Shown: positions 33,863-42,866, numbered from the stretch's first letter. The stretch: DNA of 64,000 nt from Paludibacter sp. (GCA_028710415.1 JAQTUE010000016.1:82017-146016), one strand, 5' to 3'. Program-made: numbers and translations. The notes: generated by a model not told the origin, from the sequence alone.

Positions 33863-36457
33863 TTATCGAATTGTGATTATTTCACTTTTCAGAGTTTTGG
33901 ACTCTGAGCTATTCCCATAATAAACCTCATATTCGCCCGGAGTTACCATCATTTTCCGTTGGCTCCAATCGAAAAACTCAAAAGCAGAAGGGTTCAGGTC
34001 AATACCAACTTGTTGGGTTTTACCTGCCTGAATTTCCACACGTTTAAATCCTCTTAATGTTTTTAACGGGCCTTCAATATCGTTGACTTTACGAACATAA
34101 ACTTGTACAATTTCAGTACCATCACGTTTGCCGGCATTTGTGACAGGAACAGTCAACTGTACGGTTTCATTAACTGCAATAGTTGTTTTACTAAATCGGG
34201 CTTCTCCAATTTTAAAAAACGTATAACTCAGGCCATAGCCAAAGGGGAAAAGCGCATCATTCATAAACCGGTAAGTACGACCTTTCATAGAATAATCTTC
34301 AAAATCCTTAAGTTGATCGGAATTTTTATAAAATGTAACGGGCAATTTACCAGAAGGGTTATAATCGCCAAACAACACATCGGCAACGGCCTGTCCACCG
34401 GATTGTCCGCCATACCAAGCCTGAAGGATGGCATCACAACTTTCGGTTTCAGGTGTCAATGCCATGGCTGCCCCCGAGCAATTAACGAATACTATTTTTT
34501 TGCCTGCTTTTTTCAAAGCTTGTAAACATTTGCGCTGCGATTCAGGTAGTTCAATATTGGTTCTGTCGCCACCTTTAAAGCCATGGAACTCAACAGGCAT
34601 TTCCTCACCTTCTAATTTTGATGAAATTCCACCGACAAAAATAACTTCATCAATTCCATTTAATTTGTTTATCAACTCGCTATAATTAACCGGAAATTCC
34701 CTTCCAATATTTAATTTAAAACTTGCTTCTATTCCATCATTAACGGCTGAAAATCTAACCTCAATCTTGTAGTCTTTCCCTTTTTCAACTTTATACGGAA
34801 GCCTGATTGGAACTACTTGCCATAAGTCTTTTGTAAACAAGGTATCGGTGTTTACTATTACATCGCATTTTCCTCCAAATTCCAATCTTAAAACTATTTC
34901 CTCCGATTCGTTGGCCCGGTAAACTGTTTCATATTTTCCTGAAAAACCTTTAAGATTTACCCCACGACTAAATTGGTTTTGACCCGCAGTAGTTAATTGA
35001 ATAGGACTTACCATCTGCTCGTGCGACACGGCATCTCCCTTAAACACTCTGTTATTCCAATAAGTAGCCTTCATTCCCGATTTTCCATCAAAGGAGCAGT
35101 TCTCGAAAAGGCTTTGAGTAATCTTGTCTTCGATCAAGTCGCATCCTTTATCGTAAAATAGCTTATTTGCAGGAAGTTTTGATTTAACACCCTCCAAAAC
35201 GGTAGTAGTACTTGATGGGAAACCATTGTAATTGCCCCATAACATAGGTTTGTCATCGGCATTTGGGCCTATAATAGCAATTTGTTTTGCTGCTCTTGAC
35301 AATGGCAGGATGTTATTTTTATTTTGGAGCAGTGTCATCGACTCCTGGGCCATTTTAAGGGCCAATGCCTGATGCTCTTTTGAATTAACAATCGACATAG
35401 GAATTTTTGACCACGACACCAATGAATCATTGTCCATTTCGCCTAAATCGAAACGGCCAACCAGAACACGTTGTAAATGCTTATTTATTTCATCTTCGTC
35501 GACAAGTCCTTTTTCCAAAGCCTGAGGCAATTTATTGTATGCATAACCCCAACCGCACTCTATATCGGTACCGGCCAAAACAGCTTTTGTGGCTGAATGC
35601 ACGTCATCTGACGAAACTTTGTGACTGCTATAAAAATCGGCAATAGCGCCACAATCGGAAACAACCAGGTATTTGAAACCCCAATCATCGCGTAGAATTT
35701 TCTGAAGCAAACGGTTACTTCCACAGCAAGGTTCATCGTCCAACCGCTGATAGGCACACATAACTTCACGCACATCCGCCTGTTGCACCAGCGATTTGAA
35801 TGCAGGTAAGTAAGTCTCCCACAAATCTCGCTGATTGACGTTGTTTAGGTTCAGTGTATGCCTGCTCCACTCGGGCCCGGAGTGTACGGCGAAATGTTTG
35901 GCACATGCCAATAGTTTTTTATATCTTGAATCGGCAGGACCCTGAAGTCCATTTACCACAGAAATTCCAATACGGGTGGTCAGATAGGGATCTTCTCCAT
36001 ACGTCTCCTGCCCGCGTCCCCAACGAGGATCACGGAATATGTTTATGTTAGGTGTCCAGACAGACAAACTCACAAATTTGCTATTTTCCTGACCGTTTCG
36101 TCGAGCCTCATGGTATTTAGCACGAAATTCATCGGAAACAGCATTGAAAACATCGTAAACCAGCTTGTCGTTAAACGAAGCAGCCATCCCAATGGATTGA
36201 GGAAAAACAGATACGTTGGAGCCATATCTGATGCCGTGTAACCCTTCGCTCCACCAGTTGAATTTCTTAATGCCCAAACGAGGTATTGCTTCCGACTCAT
36301 CGCACATGAGTGCAGACTTTTCTTTTAATGTCAAACGCGATATTAAATCCTTAGCACGTTCTTCTGAACTAAATTCAGATTTTTGGAAGGGATATTGTTG
36401 TGCCAAGGATGCTATAGTGATAAAAAAAAATAGCACAAGGTAAACTGATCTTTTCAT
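33863..36457 (-). CDS. GH3 beta-glucosidase/beta-xylosidase with PA14-like insert
   Basis: An 864-residue exported enzyme with a signal peptide at about 1-20. Barrel with FNWWSEGLHGIRYG, DPRWGRGQETYGEDP, CAKHFAVHSGPE and nucleophile Asp268 in VVSDCGAIADF. The second alpha/beta domain is interrupted by a PA14-like sandwich at about 455-600 (MKATYWNNRVFKGD; VYRANESEEIVLRLEFGG) and resumes with WYGGQSGGQAVADVLFGDYNPSGKLPVTF. A fibronectin-III-like domain closes the protein (about 760-864). This layout is typical of Bacteroidota enzymes annotated as xylan 1,4-beta-xylosidase or beta-glucosidase; the sequence does not decide between them. A TATATTTG -7-like element at 36599-36592 lies about 135 bases upstream of the start. 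Confidence 0.9.
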   Translation of the reverse strand: MKRSVYLVLFFFITIASLAQQYPFQKSEFSSEERAKDLISRLTLKEKSALMCDESEAIPRLGIKKFNWWSEGLHGIRYGSNVSVFPQSIGMAASFNDKLVYDVFNAVSDEFRAKYHEARRNGQENSKFVSLSVWTPNINIFRDPRWGRGQETYGEDPYLTTRIGISVVNGLQGPADSRYKKLLACAKHFAVHSGPEWSRHTLNLNNVNQRDLWETYLPAFKSLVQQADVREVMCAYQRLDDEPCCGSNRLLQKILRDDWGFKYLVVSDCGAIADFYSSHKVSSDDVHSATKAVLAGTDIECGWGYAYNKLPQALEKGLVDEDEINKHLQRVLVGRFDLGEMDNDSLVSWSKIPMSIVNSKEHQALALKMAQESMTLLQNKNNILPLSRAAKQIAIIGPNADDKPMLWGNYNGFPSSTTTVLEGVKSKLPANKLFYDKGCDLIEDKITQSLFENCSFDGKSGMKATYWNNRVFKGDAVSHEQMVSPIQLTTAGQNQFSRGVNLKGFSGKYETVYRANESEEIVLRLEFGGKCDVIVNTDTLFTKDLWQVVPIRLPYKVEKGKDYKIEVRFSAVNDGIEASFKLNIGREFPVNYSELINKLNGIDEVIFVGGISSKLEGEEMPVEFHGFKGGDRTNIELPESQRKCLQALKKAGKKIVFVNCSGAAMALTPETESCDAILQAWYGGQSGGQAVADVLFGDYNPSGKLPVTFYKNSDQLKDFEDYSMKGRTYRFMNDALFPFGYGLSYTFFKIGEARFSKTTIAVNETVQLTVPVTNAGKRDGTEIVQVYVRKVNDIEGPLKTLRGFKRVEIQAGKTQQVGIDLNPSAFEFFDWSQRKMMVTPGEYEVYYGNSSESKTLKSEIITIR

Positions 36458-36805
36458 TTGTTTTTTTATATTTTTTTGTCGTCATTAAAAAAATTGGTTA
36501 TAGATTCGCCTTAAAAACTATTCTCTAACCGAACTTGGAACTTCAATGCAAAAAAACTAAATTTATTCCGGATTTAATGGACGTTATGTATCAAATATAA
36601 TGCTGCAATATCATATATAGCATATTTAGTTTTTAAAATTAACTCCAAGTCGGTCTCTATTTTTATTTTCTGATTTATTAAGTACTAATGCAACACTCTT
36701 CGGGATAATTTTTCAGTTTATAATTACCAACGAATCGGCATATTATATCAAAGAAATCTTCTCTTTATTGCCAAACACTTCGATATTATTTAACCCCCAA
36801 TTTTT
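36458..36805. other. Intergenic region between nucleoside-hydrolase-like gene and GH3
   Basis: The first 125 bases after the nucleoside-hydrolase-like stop hold the remnant GH29 tail (36680-36793). The rest is AT-rich leader of GH3. On the minus strand TATATTTG (36599-36592) fits the Bacteroidota -7 consensus TAnnTTTG, but no TTG sits at the right -33 distance, so a GH3 promoter here is only possible. No other gene is seen. Confidence 0.55.
36680..36793 (-). pseudogene. Remnant 3' tail of a GH29 alpha-L-fucosidase gene
   Basis: Minus-strand translation of this gap gives NNIEVFGNKEK, YADSLVII and KIIPKSVALV, separated by in-frame stops. The intact GH29 at 21889-23496 ends with RNIEVLGSKEK, YADSLVIV and KIIPNNIAIV in the same order and spacing. 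The similarity is also obvious in the DNA (for example the stretch reading ACCAACGAATCGGCATA here and ACCAGCGAATCAGCATA there). It is a dead copy of about 40 codons from the end of a paralogous gene. It begins right after the stop of the nucleoside-hydrolase-like gene (36806). Confidence 0.8.
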
Positions 36806-37828
36806 CTAATTTTTAGTTTTCAAAAAAGCAAGTTTCGCTATCAGATCATCAAAAATCAATCGGGTATCTAAACTTGTATAAACTCTGATTTGACGATTCC
36901 CTGTGGCTTCCTCGTATTTACCGGAATCATTAACTTGAGGAGTAGATTTTATTACATACTTGCTGGATGAAGCATCAGAACTCCAAGGTGCTTGCAATGC
37001 GGTTAATAAAACCAAGGGGCTATCACCTAAAACATAAGCTTCACCCAGAGTACCTTTTGATTTTTTCATTACATCCTCTATTTTAGTAACCAGGAAACTT
37101 CCGACAATGCCATTTGATTTGATTTTGTAAACCAATTCCGGATATGAATATAACGCTTGGCGATATGTGTCTCTGGGTACTTGCCAAATTGGAATATCCG
37201 AAACATTAAAAATTACCTCACAAGCTTTTATATCAATCCCTAAATTATATTCAGTATTACTTTCGGCAAGAGGAGTTGTTGTTAATCCGCGATATTCTCC
37301 ACCTCCAATCCATACTAATATAATCTTTTTTGCTATTCGAGGCTCCATTAAATATGCACTCGCAATACTTGTTAAACCAGCACCACATAACACATATAAA
37401 GGCATTTTAGTATCTTCCCGCATAGCCTCACGTACGATAGCTTTTGCGCCCAATGACACAATAGGCATTTTAATATCTGTAAGTCCAGAATTTCCACCTT
37501 CATAAACTGGAAATTTTCCAACTAATTTCATTACTGTTAATAGTTCATTCACTTGCATGCAGGAGTAAGTTGAAGTACTTGGGGAACCATAAAAACCACC
37601 TTCGTAATTTCTCGAACCAATTATCCCTTTTATTTCAACAGATGGAGATAATATATGATGCGCTAATTGAAATAAACCATCAGGGTCACCGCCAAAGTCA
37701 TTATCAATCATCACACGAATTCTGGGCTCAACCGTATCTTTATAAACAGGATTGCTTTGAGCATAAAGAGTCAATCCTTGTAGCAGAATTACTCCAATTA
37801 TTATAAATTTTTGTATAATATGTGTCAT
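36806..37828 (-). CDS. Nucleoside-hydrolase-like exported protein
   Basis: A 340-residue protein with a signal peptide at about 1-24. It carries the Asp-rich metal motif of inosine/uridine-preferring nucleoside hydrolases in variant form, IDNDFGGDPDG, with Asp42, Asp44, Asp48 and Asp50. It also has family-like segments YVLCGAGLTSIASA and IDIKACEVIF. Such hydrolases cleave N-ribosyl bonds, but exported members occur inside PULs with unknown substrates, where a role on a pentose-containing glycan is possible. The final histidine region of the family is replaced by GDSPLVLLTAL, so activity is uncertain. It starts 145 bases after the GH31 gene and has its own possible promoter (37906-37913). Confidence 0.78.
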   Translation of the reverse strand: MTHIIQKFIIIGVILLQGLTLYAQSNPVYKDTVEPRIRVMIDNDFGGDPDGLFQLAHHILSPSVEIKGIIGSRNYEGGFYGSPSTSTYSCMQVNELLTVMKLVGKFPVYEGGNSGLTDIKMPIVSLGAKAIVREAMREDTKMPLYVLCGAGLTSIASAYLMEPRIAKKIILVWIGGGEYRGLTTTPLAESNTEYNLGIDIKACEVIFNVSDIPIWQVPRDTYRQALYSYPELVYKIKSNGIVGSFLVTKIEDVMKKSKGTLGEAYVLGDSPLVLLTALQAPWSSDASSSKYVIKSTPQVNDSGKYEEATGNRQIRVYTSLDTRLIFDDLIAKLAFLKTKN

Positions 37829-37905
37829 ACATTTAAATATTTAGCCAAAAAAAAAGTTTTTACTTTTAGTCTTTGTGTTAAGAATAATAAATAGTCTCGA
37901 AGACT

Positions 37906-37913
37906 CAAAGTTA
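37906..37913 (-). promoter_or_regulatory. Possible -7 promoter element for the nucleoside-hydrolase-like gene
   Basis: TAACTTTG on the minus strand fits the Bacteroidota -7 consensus TAnnTTTG. A TTG lies 18 bases upstream (ATTG, ending near 37932), near the -33 position. The start codon is about 78 bases downstream, after a small hairpin (AGTCT, TC, GAGACT-like; 37892-37904). This would let the block be read independently of GH31. Confidence 0.42.
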
Positions 37914-37973
37914 CATTAAAAACTAAGGAATCAATATATTTAACTTAAGGACATTGATATGTGAAATAGAATT

Positions 37974-40352
37974 TTAAAGTTTAACTACAATTTTCTTCCC
38001 TATATAATTAACCATATTATCTACTTTTTCAGAAACATTTATTGCTGCTACTTTTCCATCTGAAACAAGAACAATATTGAATTTACGTTTTGCAAGCATT
38101 CCTGCAAAAGAGCCTTTACGTTCATTGATTGTCAATGTCCTTTTCACATCATTCCACGAGAAAGAGATGGTAGAAAATGCGCCTTTTTCATAATTATAAT
38201 TATCGTTTTCATCTTCATACAAGTTAAATTCTCCATTTGCCCCTTTATATATGCGAATTTCCAGGTTATCCCATTTCTTTTCCGTGGCATATTGTACTTT
38301 TGGTCCGAATGGCAATATGGAACCAGCTTTTATATAAAGAGGTATTATATCTAAAGGTGTTATTTTCTGAATGGTTTGTCCCCCATTCTTTTTTTCACCT
38401 GTCCAGAAGTCATACCAATCTGTACCTTTGGGGAGATAAACACTCTTTGATTTCAGTTCGCTATAATCTTCAACCTTCACTGAATCCTTTAACTTATTGT
38501 ACATGGGTTGTGTAACGGGACAAACCAGAATTGATTTCCCAAACATATACTCATCATTAATATCCAATGCCTGTTTATCTTCAGCAAAATCCATGACCAA
38601 AGCCCGTGTCATTGTAGATTGATTTTTTGTTACGTCCCAGGAAGTGGCATAAATATAAGGCAGCAGACTATAACGCAGGTTTATATATTTTTCAACTGCA
38701 TCATAAATCTTATTCCCTTTCTGTCCAAACTGATAAATTTCCCTTGGAGCATCGGTACCATGTGATCGCATCATCGGAGTAAAAGTTCCAAACTGAATCC
38801 ATCGTGCATAAAGTTCGCGATAGTCGGCATTTTCGAGTGGATTTTTGAAATTCCAAAGAAAGAAGCCTCCTATATCACTATTCCAGTATGGAATCCCGCT
38901 TAGTGACAAGTTTAAGCCAGCCGAAATTTGGTTTCTCATGGCATCCCATGAAGCTACCACATCCCCGGTCCACGTATTTGAGCCATAACGCTGCTGTCCT
39001 GCAAAGACAGAACGGGTTAGAATAAAAACCCGCTTATCGGAGAAAACAGAACGTTGATGCTGTGATACTCCACCGACTGTCATCAATGGGAAAGCATTTC
39101 GAACTTTCCGGAATGAACCAAGGTATGTTTGATTATCCAAATCGGAAGATTTAAACTGTAAGTGGTCCGGTTCAGTAGAATCCAGCCACCAGCCATCCAT
39201 ACCCAGTGAGAACATCCCCTTATTCAGATATTTCCAATAAATGTCCCGGGCCTTAGGATTATATGGATCATACACCTTTACTGCTCCAAGAGGGTATTCG
39301 GGCCATGTCACAAAATTAAATAGCGCCCCATTATTTTTTAATTCAGCATACGGTTTTGTTTCCTGTCCAAAAGAAGCCCAAATGGATATAGCCATATGCG
39401 CATTCAAACGGTGTACATCATCAACCATCTTTTGGGGGTCAGAAAATCTTGGATTGAGAAATTCCATGGCATTCCAGTGTTCATTATCTCCCCAGTATTG
39501 CCAATCCTGGATGATTCCATCGAGTGGAATTCCGAGTTCGCGGTATTTTTTCACAACACCAATAAGCTCATCCTGACTTTGGTAACGCTCTTTGCTTTGC
39601 CAATAGCCGAAAGTCCAGAGTGGAAACATAGGTGCCTTTCCGGTTAGGTCGCGCATACAAGAAATTACGCCATCGGCATTATCACCATTCATAAAATAAT
39701 AATCAATACCATCTCCGACTTCAGATTTAAATGTGGTAATGTCCAACGTATCCTGAAAAGTTGTTGGCGAGTAATTGTCCCAATATAAACCATATCCTTT
39801 CTCAGACAAGAAAAAGGGGATATAATCATCGGTATTACCCTGTATCATATTGAGTTTTACGTTCCGTTTGGACATTTTACCATGCTGTTGTTGCCCCAAA
39901 CCATAAATAGCTTCACTTTTGTCAAGTAGGAAAGATTGGGAGACCGAATATGTTTTTGTCCCTGCATCGTTAAAATCAGAAAACATCACTCCTGATTCAT
40001 TTTCACTTAGAAGCGATATGCCTGAGTGATTTAAAAAAGAAATTTTTCCATTTTTCAGATTTAATATAACTTCCAATGATTTACTCTTCACTATAAGTTC
40101 ATCACCTTGTTGCTGTGTTCTTAAAGATAACTTTTTCGGAGATTTAACCACCGAGAGGCTTTTTTTTACAAATACTGAGCCGACAGGAGACTTAAGTACC
40201 CTTACAATAGAGGGGTCGTAAAACTGAAGTTCTACATCAACGGCATTTATTTCAGTCTTTATCCCAAGTTCAGTCACTTTATAGACTTGTGCATGAATGG
40301 TAACTGCCATACAACAAGTGATTATCATAGATATTAAAAAATTGCTTTTCAT
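37974..40352 (-). CDS. GH31 glycosidase, alpha-xylosidase-like
   Basis: A 792-residue exported enzyme with a signal peptide at about 1-22. N-terminal sandwich at about 25-240 (GLGQQQHGKMSKRNVKLNM), then the barrel with GYWQSKERYQSQ, nucleophile Asp391 in MDGWWLDSTEPD and acid/base Asp493 in IPYWNSDIGGF, and the two C-terminal sandwiches (GTDWYDFWTGEKKNGGQ; KAGSILPFGP). The WWLDSTEPD segment and overall length fit alpha-xylosidases acting on xyloglucan oligosaccharides, though alpha-glucosidase activity is possible. It is the first gene of the long digestion block and follows the 1.2-kb gene-poor region. A foreign gene tail ends 28 bases before its start (40381). Confidence 0.9.
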   Translation of the reverse strand: MKSNFLISMIITCCMAVTIHAQVYKVTELGIKTEINAVDVELQFYDPSIVRVLKSPVGSVFVKKSLSVVKSPKKLSLRTQQQGDELIVKSKSLEVILNLKNGKISFLNHSGISLLSENESGVMFSDFNDAGTKTYSVSQSFLLDKSEAIYGLGQQQHGKMSKRNVKLNMIQGNTDDYIPFFLSEKGYGLYWDNYSPTTFQDTLDITTFKSEVGDGIDYYFMNGDNADGVISCMRDLTGKAPMFPLWTFGYWQSKERYQSQDELIGVVKKYRELGIPLDGIIQDWQYWGDNEHWNAMEFLNPRFSDPQKMVDDVHRLNAHMAISIWASFGQETKPYAELKNNGALFNFVTWPEYPLGAVKVYDPYNPKARDIYWKYLNKGMFSLGMDGWWLDSTEPDHLQFKSSDLDNQTYLGSFRKVRNAFPLMTVGGVSQHQRSVFSDKRVFILTRSVFAGQQRYGSNTWTGDVVASWDAMRNQISAGLNLSLSGIPYWNSDIGGFFLWNFKNPLENADYRELYARWIQFGTFTPMMRSHGTDAPREIYQFGQKGNKIYDAVEKYINLRYSLLPYIYATSWDVTKNQSTMTRALVMDFAEDKQALDINDEYMFGKSILVCPVTQPMYNKLKDSVKVEDYSELKSKSVYLPKGTDWYDFWTGEKKNGGQTIQKITPLDIIPLYIKAGSILPFGPKVQYATEKKWDNLEIRIYKGANGEFNLYEDENDNYNYEKGAFSTISFSWNDVKRTLTINERKGSFAGMLAKRKFNIVLVSDGKVAAINVSEKVDNMVNYIGKKIVVKL

Positions 40353-40380
40353 CTAATAATAGTTTATATAATTTGCAAGA

Positions 40381-40560
40381 TCATTTAGCCCATGCATCCT
40401 CCGCTGGAGTTCGCCGCCAAGTAAAATAGTTATCGGGTACTTTAAGTGATTTAAACTCTAGATACAGTTGACATAAAGGGCTTTTTATTAAATGATTATC
40501 CGCAATGTATCCTAAAGTTACAAAAAAGAAGTATCGATGCTTTGCACCTTTAATTGCTTT
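40381..40560 (-). pseudogene. Remnant tail of an unidentified protein gene
   Basis: Sixty codons are open on the minus strand before a TGA at 40383-40381, with protein-like composition: KGAKHRYFFFVTLGYIADNH, then LCQLYLEFKSLKVPDNY and FTWRRTPAEDAWAK. There is no ATG start. Upstream in the same frame, two stops interrupt further protein-like sequence (PDILVEMIEK; SELCPFSLPGQEV). I do not recognise the family. The position, 28 bases before the GH31 start, matches the other dead gene tails in this window. Confidence 0.5.
40424..40492. repeat. 69-bp direct repeat, copy 1
   Basis: This segment and 41187-41255 differ at only 3 of 69 bases. Here it lies inside the unidentified gene-tail remnant, covering the codons for LIKSPLCQLYLEFKSLKVP. 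Confidence 0.9.
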
Positions 40561-40868
40561 TCATTTTTCAATCATTTCTACCAAAATATCGGGTTACACT
40601 TCTTGTCCAGGCAATGAAAAGGGACAGAGTTCCGACATGTTGGTAGAATTAAATATCAAGATCAAATAAAAGATGCAGATGGTACATTCCGGTCTATCGG
40701 AAGCACCGTAAGATAATACCAATTATTATGTTTTAGAACTTTATGTGGATAATTATTTAAATAAGCCTCTTTAAGTCCCCTTTAGGGGTCATCTTTACTC
40801 TTCTTCTTCTCGATGTCACCATCATAACACTTCTAAACAATAAATAATTCATTCATGATCCAATAGTA

Positions 40869-40947
40869 TTCCATATATATTCCATATCTTTATAATATTG
40901 GAATATATATGGATCATATATGGAACAAATATGGAATATATATGGAA
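40869..40947. repeat. Nested AT-rich inverted repeats (TGGAATATATATGGA motif)
   Basis: An 18-bp arm at 40869-40886 (TTCCATATATATTCCATA) is exactly complementary to 40930-40947. Two further related copies (TGGAATATATATGGA near 40910 and CATATATGGAAC near 40916) lie between them. The block could fold into alternative hairpins or present several binding sites of a dimeric regulator. It lies about 520 bases upstream of the GH31 start. Confidence 0.85.
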
Positions 40948-41186
40948 CATCACCGATATGGTATCGATATGATGGTGGTATCAACAGAACAAGTGTGATA
41001 AATAAAAAAAACTGAACCTATTCATTAAAATCCATTCAACATTATTCTTTTTAAGTATGTGAAAATAGAACGTATTATTCTAAAAATAATTATAATTAAC
41101 TGACCGAAAAACATTTTAAAAGGTACAGAGAACCGAAAGATAAAACCAACAAGTAAGTTTTAGTACTTTATGCGGATAATCATATT

Positions 41187-41255
41187 AAATAGTTATCGAG
41201 TACTTTAAGTGATTTAAACTCTAGATACAGTTCACATAAAGCGCTTTTTATTAAA
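41187..41255. repeat. 69-bp direct repeat, copy 2
   Basis: 66 of 69 bases match 40424-40492 in the same orientation. On the minus strand it still reads LIKSALCELYLEFKSLKV, then LDNYLI and a stop, so it is a second, shorter fragment of the same lost gene. Confidence 0.9.
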
Positions 41256-41508
41256 AATACTTTACTGTATAATAAATGTATTCCATTGTGAAACTCCTTG
41301 CCGTTATGGTTGCCATATTTGACAAAAATTGTCAAGTAAATGTCCATCACGCTTTATTAATCTACTTGCCTCACATGTTATCATCCGGGAATAAAAAACA
41401 GAAGTTGAAAACCCCTAACAAAAGAGTTTCCAACACTTCCAACTTATTCTTCAATTTTTAAAAAAATCTTTTTATTTCAAACAATATTTATTTTAATGAT
41501 TGTTTTTA

Positions 41509-41552
41509 AAAATAAAAGCAAGTGAATGGCTAAATCTATCCACTCACCTGCT
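41509..41552 (-). terminator. Intrinsic terminator after the two T9SS protein genes
   Basis: On the minus strand AGCAGGTGAGTGG (41552-41540) can pair over 13 positions, two of them G-U, with CCATTCACTTGCT (41529-41517) around a 10-base loop. It is followed at once by TTTATTTT. It starts 15 bases after the stop codon at 41568. This is the best terminator in the window and separates the upper transcripts from the digestion block. Confidence 0.78.
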
Positions 41553-41567
41553 TCTTATTTATTACTC

Positions 41568-42809
41568 TTACTCTTTAATTAACTTACCAATTTTAGTTGT
41601 ATTATTAACTTGAGCTTTTACGATATAAGCACCTTTTGCCAATGAACTAACATCAACTTTTTCTGCATTGAAAGCTTCTTTCACTATACGTCCGTTTAGA
41701 TCGGATATAGTTACTTTTTGAGCATTTTTAGCCAAAATGTAGTTGGTAGCAGGATTTGGATATACCGAGAAAACATCCTTCGATGCTCCGGACAGCGAGG
41801 TGGCAACACCGTTACTATGGATTAAACCTATAACCTTAACATTATCTAAATACAGATCACCTCCAGATAACGGAGCGGAAATTCTAAGGCTAATTGTATT
41901 TAGGTTACTTAATTGAATACCATTGGCATCATTTAAAGGGACAACCTGACTATTCAACCAATTCCAATATTGCCCAGAAGGCAAGGTAGCTACACTTACC
42001 CAATCTCCGGTACCAACCTTTACATCTACTATCGGATTTATAGCTCCATCATTCCTTCTTGCATCAATAGAAAACCGTAAGTTGTCATAACCGGCAACAT
42101 TGATATCAGGTATAATAACAGCGGCACTAGTTGTGGTCATAACCAAAATATGACCATTACTTCCCCACCATTGTTCTAAATCCATAATTCCATCACCGAC
42201 AGTTTGCAGGTTTACCCCTCCAGACCATTTTCCGCTTTCAACTGTACTTGGTGAACCAATCCAAGAATCATTACCCCAATTGGTGGCCCAACTTGTATTG
42301 AAATTTTCATTGTATACCTCGATTGGTAAAGTCGCATCAAAGGTAGCCTCTTGCAGTTTATACAAACCATTCGTATTATCAACAGCTTTATCACAATACA
42401 AAGACGAACCAACGCTGGTTGCATCTGAAGCAAGATATTTGCTATTATTATTATTAATCAGTCGAATGCTAGTTGCATCAGCACCCACAATTACCCATTC
42501 AGAATTTGTTCCACTAATTGCTGATTCAAAAATCGTTGAATAGCCATCCGAGTTTTTTTTATTGAAATATTTATGATTCACGCTTAATACATAATAGGTA
42601 TCAAGAGAACCGGTTGGGACAAAACGAAAAGCCTGAGATGCCAAATTTGCAGTAACGGTTAAAGCTGGCTGAGTCCCAGATGCTCCAACAACATTATTTG
42701 AAGTGCTTTCTACAATGTTGTAAATTTTGTTCGGATCTGGCACAAAAGTTTGTGCAAAAACGGTTGAGATTGCCAAAAACAGGCAAAGAGACATGAAGAG
42801 TTTTTTCAT
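41568..42809 (-). CDS. T9SS-exported protein with trefoil-like and sandwich regions
   Basis: A 413-residue protein with a signal peptide at 1-19. Residues about 25-150 (KIYNIVESTSNNVVGA, RFVPTGSLDTYYVLSV, SIRLINNNNSKYLAS) resemble a ricin-type beta-trefoil that binds sugars. About 160-330 is a beta-sandwich (WIGSPSTVESGKWSGG; LRFSIDARRNDG), and a T9SS sorting domain covers about 345-413 (VFSVYPNPATNYILAK to the end). No catalytic motif is visible. The last 70 residues are close to those of the upstream neighbour (42906-44432), differing at scattered positions. A surface or released glycan-binding role is inferred from export and PUL context. Confidence 0.72.
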   Translation of the reverse strand: MKKLFMSLCLFLAISTVFAQTFVPDPNKIYNIVESTSNNVVGASGTQPALTVTANLASQAFRFVPTGSLDTYYVLSVNHKYFNKKNSDGYSTIFESAISGTNSEWVIVGADATSIRLINNNNSKYLASDATSVGSSLYCDKAVDNTNGLYKLQEATFDATLPIEVYNENFNTSWATNWGNDSWIGSPSTVESGKWSGGVNLQTVGDGIMDLEQWWGSNGHILVMTTTSAAVIIPDINVAGYDNLRFSIDARRNDGAINPIVDVKVGTGDWVSVATLPSGQYWNWLNSQVVPLNDANGIQLSNLNTISLRISAPLSGGDLYLDNVKVIGLIHSNGVATSLSGASKDVFSVYPNPATNYILAKNAQKVTISDLNGRIVKEAFNAEKVDVSSLAKGAYIVKAQVNNTTKIGKLIKE

Positions 42810-42866
42810 AAAAATTTAAATTTTAAGATTATATATAATAAAGAAATTATTTAATTGTTTTTAAGA

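Larger units (their letters stand above)
40353..41567. other. 1.2-kb gene-poor region with remnants and repeats
   Basis: No intact gene is supported. From left to right it holds a gene-tail remnant (40381-40560), one copy of a 69-bp repeat (40424-40492), a partial inverted copy of that remnant around 40732-40775, a short CCCCTTTAGGGG hairpin near 40778, nested TGGAATATATATGGA repeats (40869-40947), the second 69-bp copy (41187-41255), and the terminator of the upstream transcript (41509-41552). The promoter of the GH31 block should lie here, but I find no exact TAnnTTTG element on the minus strand. Confidence 0.75.

Noticed and set aside
40381..40560. Remnant named as a transposase tail
   Set aside because: The sequence has no transposase motif that I recognise, so the family is left open.
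40353..41567. CRISPR array or intact insertion sequence in the gene-poor region
   Set aside because: Repeats are few, not evenly spaced and partly inverted; no transposase, cas gene or terminal repeats are visible.
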